This document shows positions 7,118-8,226 of a stretch of DNA of 8,226 nt, piece after piece. The DNA is from an uncultured Planctomycetaceae bacterium (GTDB lineage Bacteria; Planctomycetota; Planctomycetia; Pirellulales; Pirellulaceae): the NCBI GenBank assembly GCA_903927685.1, contig CAIYOB010000193.1, positions 1 through 8,226 on the forward strand, read 5' to 3'. The notes under the pieces were generated by a model that was not told the origin of the DNA, searched no databases, and saw only the letters and a list, made by a program, of their open reading frames with translations. The first letter of the stretch is position 1, and each line of letters begins with the position of its first letter. The position numbers and the translations under genes are program-made.

Positions 7118-7539
7118 TACGACGAGGCCGCGTCCGGAGCGGACGCCACCGTGTTCACCGTCCCGGACAACGAATCCAGTTGCGTCCGCACGATCTCGCG
7201 AATCTCCGCCGCTTTCAGACCGCCGTGCAAAGCTTCGACCAGCACGGTGCGCAGCCGCTCGGCGATCAGCGTCCGCCGCAACTCGCGGCACCGCTGCGGA
7301 GCGCCGGCGCAAACCGCCACCCCGCGGCCGCGGAGCGACTCGGCCACTTGGTCGGCCTGCAGTTGCAGGTACGCCCGGGCGATCGTGTTCGGGTTGATCG
7401 CCAACTGCTGACTGAGCTGCCGCACACTGGGCAACAACTGGCCGGGACCGAGCGTCCCTTCGGCGATCGCAAACTTGACCTGCCGCACGATCTGCTCGTA
7501 AATCGCCACACCGCTTTGGGGATCAATCGAAAAGAACAT
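7117..7539 (-). CDS. GntR-family (YtrA subfamily) transcriptional regulator
   Basis: A 140-residue DNA-binding regulator, first gene of the ABC operon. It opens with 'MFFSIDPQSGVAIYEQIVRQVKFAIAEG', typical of YtrA-type GntR proteins. The winged helix follows: 'LPSVRQLSQQLAINPNTIARAYLQL' (36-60) with the recognition helix around 'NPNTIARAY', then the wing 'GRGVAV' (71-76). The C-terminal part (about 80-140) is short and helical, too small for a ligand-binding domain of the FadR or HutC type, as expected for YtrA. Such proteins usually repress their own ABC operon and respond to envelope stress or antibiotics; that role is inferred here. The ATG at 7539 was preferred. An in-frame GTG at 7548 would add three residues, but it is only three bases from the GAGG ribosome-binding site, whereas the ATG is 12 bases away. 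Confidence 0.93.
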   Translation of the reverse strand: MFFSIDPQSGVAIYEQIVRQVKFAIAEGTLGPGQLLPSVRQLSQQLAINPNTIARAYLQLQADQVAESLRGRGVAVCAGAPQRCRELRRTLIAERLRTVLVEALHGGLKAAEIREIVRTQLDSLSGTVNTVASAPDAASS

Positions 7540-7565
7540 CCGCCACACTCACCTCTCTACCGCGA

Positions 7566-7591
7566 GTACTAGCATACTAGCCAAATAGTAC
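7566..7591. promoter_or_regulatory. Candidate GntR operator over the promoter
   Basis: GTACTA (7566-7571) and TAGTAC (7586-7591) form a 6-bp inverted repeat spaced by 14 bases, and TACTAGC occurs twice, 8 bases apart (7567-7573, 7575-7581). Together they cover the -10 box and the expected transcription start, a good position for autorepression. The link to the regulator is inferred from position. Confidence 0.45.
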
Positions 7592-7613
7592 ACTGGCACC
7601 ATGAAGCTGTCAA
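7585..7613 (-). promoter_or_regulatory. Sigma70-type promoter of the gntR-ABC operon
   Basis: On the - strand a perfect -35 TTGACA (complement of 7608-7613) is followed after exactly 17 bases by TACTAT (complement of 7585-7590), four of six matches to the -10 consensus. Transcription would begin near 7578, about 40 bases before the regulator's ATG. Confidence 0.65.
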
Positions 7614-7637
7614 GAGGGAGTCGAAGAAAGTGAGGCT

Positions 7638-7656
7638 CCCACGGACAAACCGTGGG
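7638..7656. repeat. Perfect 7-bp hairpin in the divergent intergenic region
   Basis: CCCACGG (7638-7644) and CCGTGGG (7650-7656) pair perfectly around a 5-base loop. It lies upstream of both divergent promoters, so it should not be in either transcript. It could be a protein-binding palindrome or a dispersed repeat. Confidence 0.6.
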
Positions 7657-7706
7657 CATCCCATCCCCCAGGCCGCGACAGACTGCGCCGGTCCCGCACC
7701 GGGGTC

Positions 7707-7735
7707 TTGACAACGGGAGCGATGGCGCAAATACT
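7707..7735 (+). promoter_or_regulatory. Candidate promoter of the CobW-type GTPase gene
   Basis: TTGACA (7707-7712) is followed after 17 bases by AATACT (7730-7735), four of six matches to the -10 consensus. Transcription would start near 7742, leaving a leader of about 44 bases. A TGTCAA at 7742-7747 is the reverse complement of the -35 hexamer and would lie at the start site, possibly as an operator half. Confidence 0.45.
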
Positions 7736-7785
7736 CGCCCATGTCAACTACCTGAATCCATCTATTACCACGGTGTTCCGGCTCC

Positions 7786-8226
7786 ATGCCCATTCCCGTC
7801 TACTTGATCACCGGCTATCTCGGGTCCGGAAAGACGACCTTGCTGAACCATCTCTTGGCCACGCCGCAGTTGCGTTCGCAGCGTGTGGCCTTGATCATCA
7901 ACGAGTTCGGCACGCTGGGAGTCGACGGGCAACTGTTACAGCGGGCGGCGGGGCACGTGTTCGAACTGACCCGCGGCAGCCTGTTCTGCGCGTGCCTCCA
8001 CGCCGACTTCATTCAGACCCTGCAGACCCTGGCGGACGAAGTCCGGCCGGACGTAGTGTTGGCCGAGGCCAGCGGGGTGGCCCAGACCAGCGATCTGGGG
8101 AACTTTTTCGACACGCCGCCAGCGCGGGACCAGTTCCAGGTGCGGGCCAATCTGTGCGTGGTCGATCCGAATCTGACCAAGGTGCTACCGTATCTGAAAG
8201 CCTCGCATGTCCAAGTCGCCTGGGCG
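7786..8226 (+). CDS. CobW/COG0523-type P-loop GTPase, N-terminal part (3' truncated by window)
   Basis: The first 147 residues of a G3E-family GTPase, open to the right edge. It begins 'MPIPVYLITGYLGSGKTTLLNHLL': strand, then Walker A GYLGSGKT (10-17). 'IINEFGTLGVDG' (37-48) matches the family's 'vNEfGe.giD' switch segment, and 'VVLAEASGVAQTSDL' (90-104) matches the 'ivIEtSGlA.p' region. These proteins insert or traffic metals (Zn, Co, Ni or Fe) using GTP. The metal-binding CxCC motif is altered: the aligned segment reads 'GSLFCACLHADF' (64-75), with C68 and C70 only. The GTP base-recognition motif lies beyond the window. The ATG at 7786 lacks a clear Shine-Dalgarno, but the protein alignment leaves no room for a later start. 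It is divergent from the gntR-ABC operon. Substrate metal and partner enzyme are unknown. Confidence 0.9.
   Translation, partial: MPIPVYLITGYLGSGKTTLLNHLLATPQLRSQRVALIINEFGTLGVDGQLLQRAAGHVFELTRGSLFCACLHADFIQTLQTLADEVRPDVVLAEASGVAQTSDLGNFFDTPPARDQFQVRANLCVVDPNLTKVLPYLKASHVQVAWA

Overview
The window is GC-rich and densely coding. It looks like a chromosome segment from a free-living Gram-negative-type bacterium, most probably a planctomycete. That placement is an inference from three things: a formylglycine-type sulfatase with a signal peptide, a membrane-anchored hypothetical protein with an 'RAAGEP' N-terminal motif and a C-terminal 'YRMSEGRWPERL' motif, and a YtrA-type GntR regulator driving an ABC exporter with a very large permease. 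No RNA gene, CRISPR array, transposase or origin is visible. No gene-free stretch exceeds 300 bases; the longest is about 246 bases, between the regulator and the last gene.

Layout, left to right. (1) The 3' end of a zinc-type alcohol dehydrogenase on + (through 481) converges on (2) a secreted sulfatase on - (510-2096). (3) Upstream of it, also on -, is a 471-residue single-pass membrane protein of unknown function (2190-3605). (4) Then comes a 93-bp AT-rich inverted-repeat element (3638-3730) built from 12-bp direct repeats; its third repeat unit supplies the stop codon of the next gene. (5) A three-gene - strand operon follows: GntR/YtrA regulator (7117-7539), ABC ATPase (6103-7044) and a 791-residue permease (3731-6106) whose start overlaps the ATPase stop. 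(6) Divergently, on +, a CobW/COG0523-type metal-binding P-loop GTPase (from 7786) runs off the right edge.

The best-supported functional unit is the regulator-ATPase-permease operon. It has a good sigma70-type promoter (TTGACA, 17 bp, TACTAT), with paired repeats over and just downstream of the -10 box that suit autorepression by the GntR protein. The dehydrogenase, sulfatase and membrane protein show no pathway link to it. The intergenic spaces carry several compact hairpins that the genes do not explain. The most striking is the 12-bp-repeat element after the permease. Nothing here can be called a new biological system from the sequence alone.
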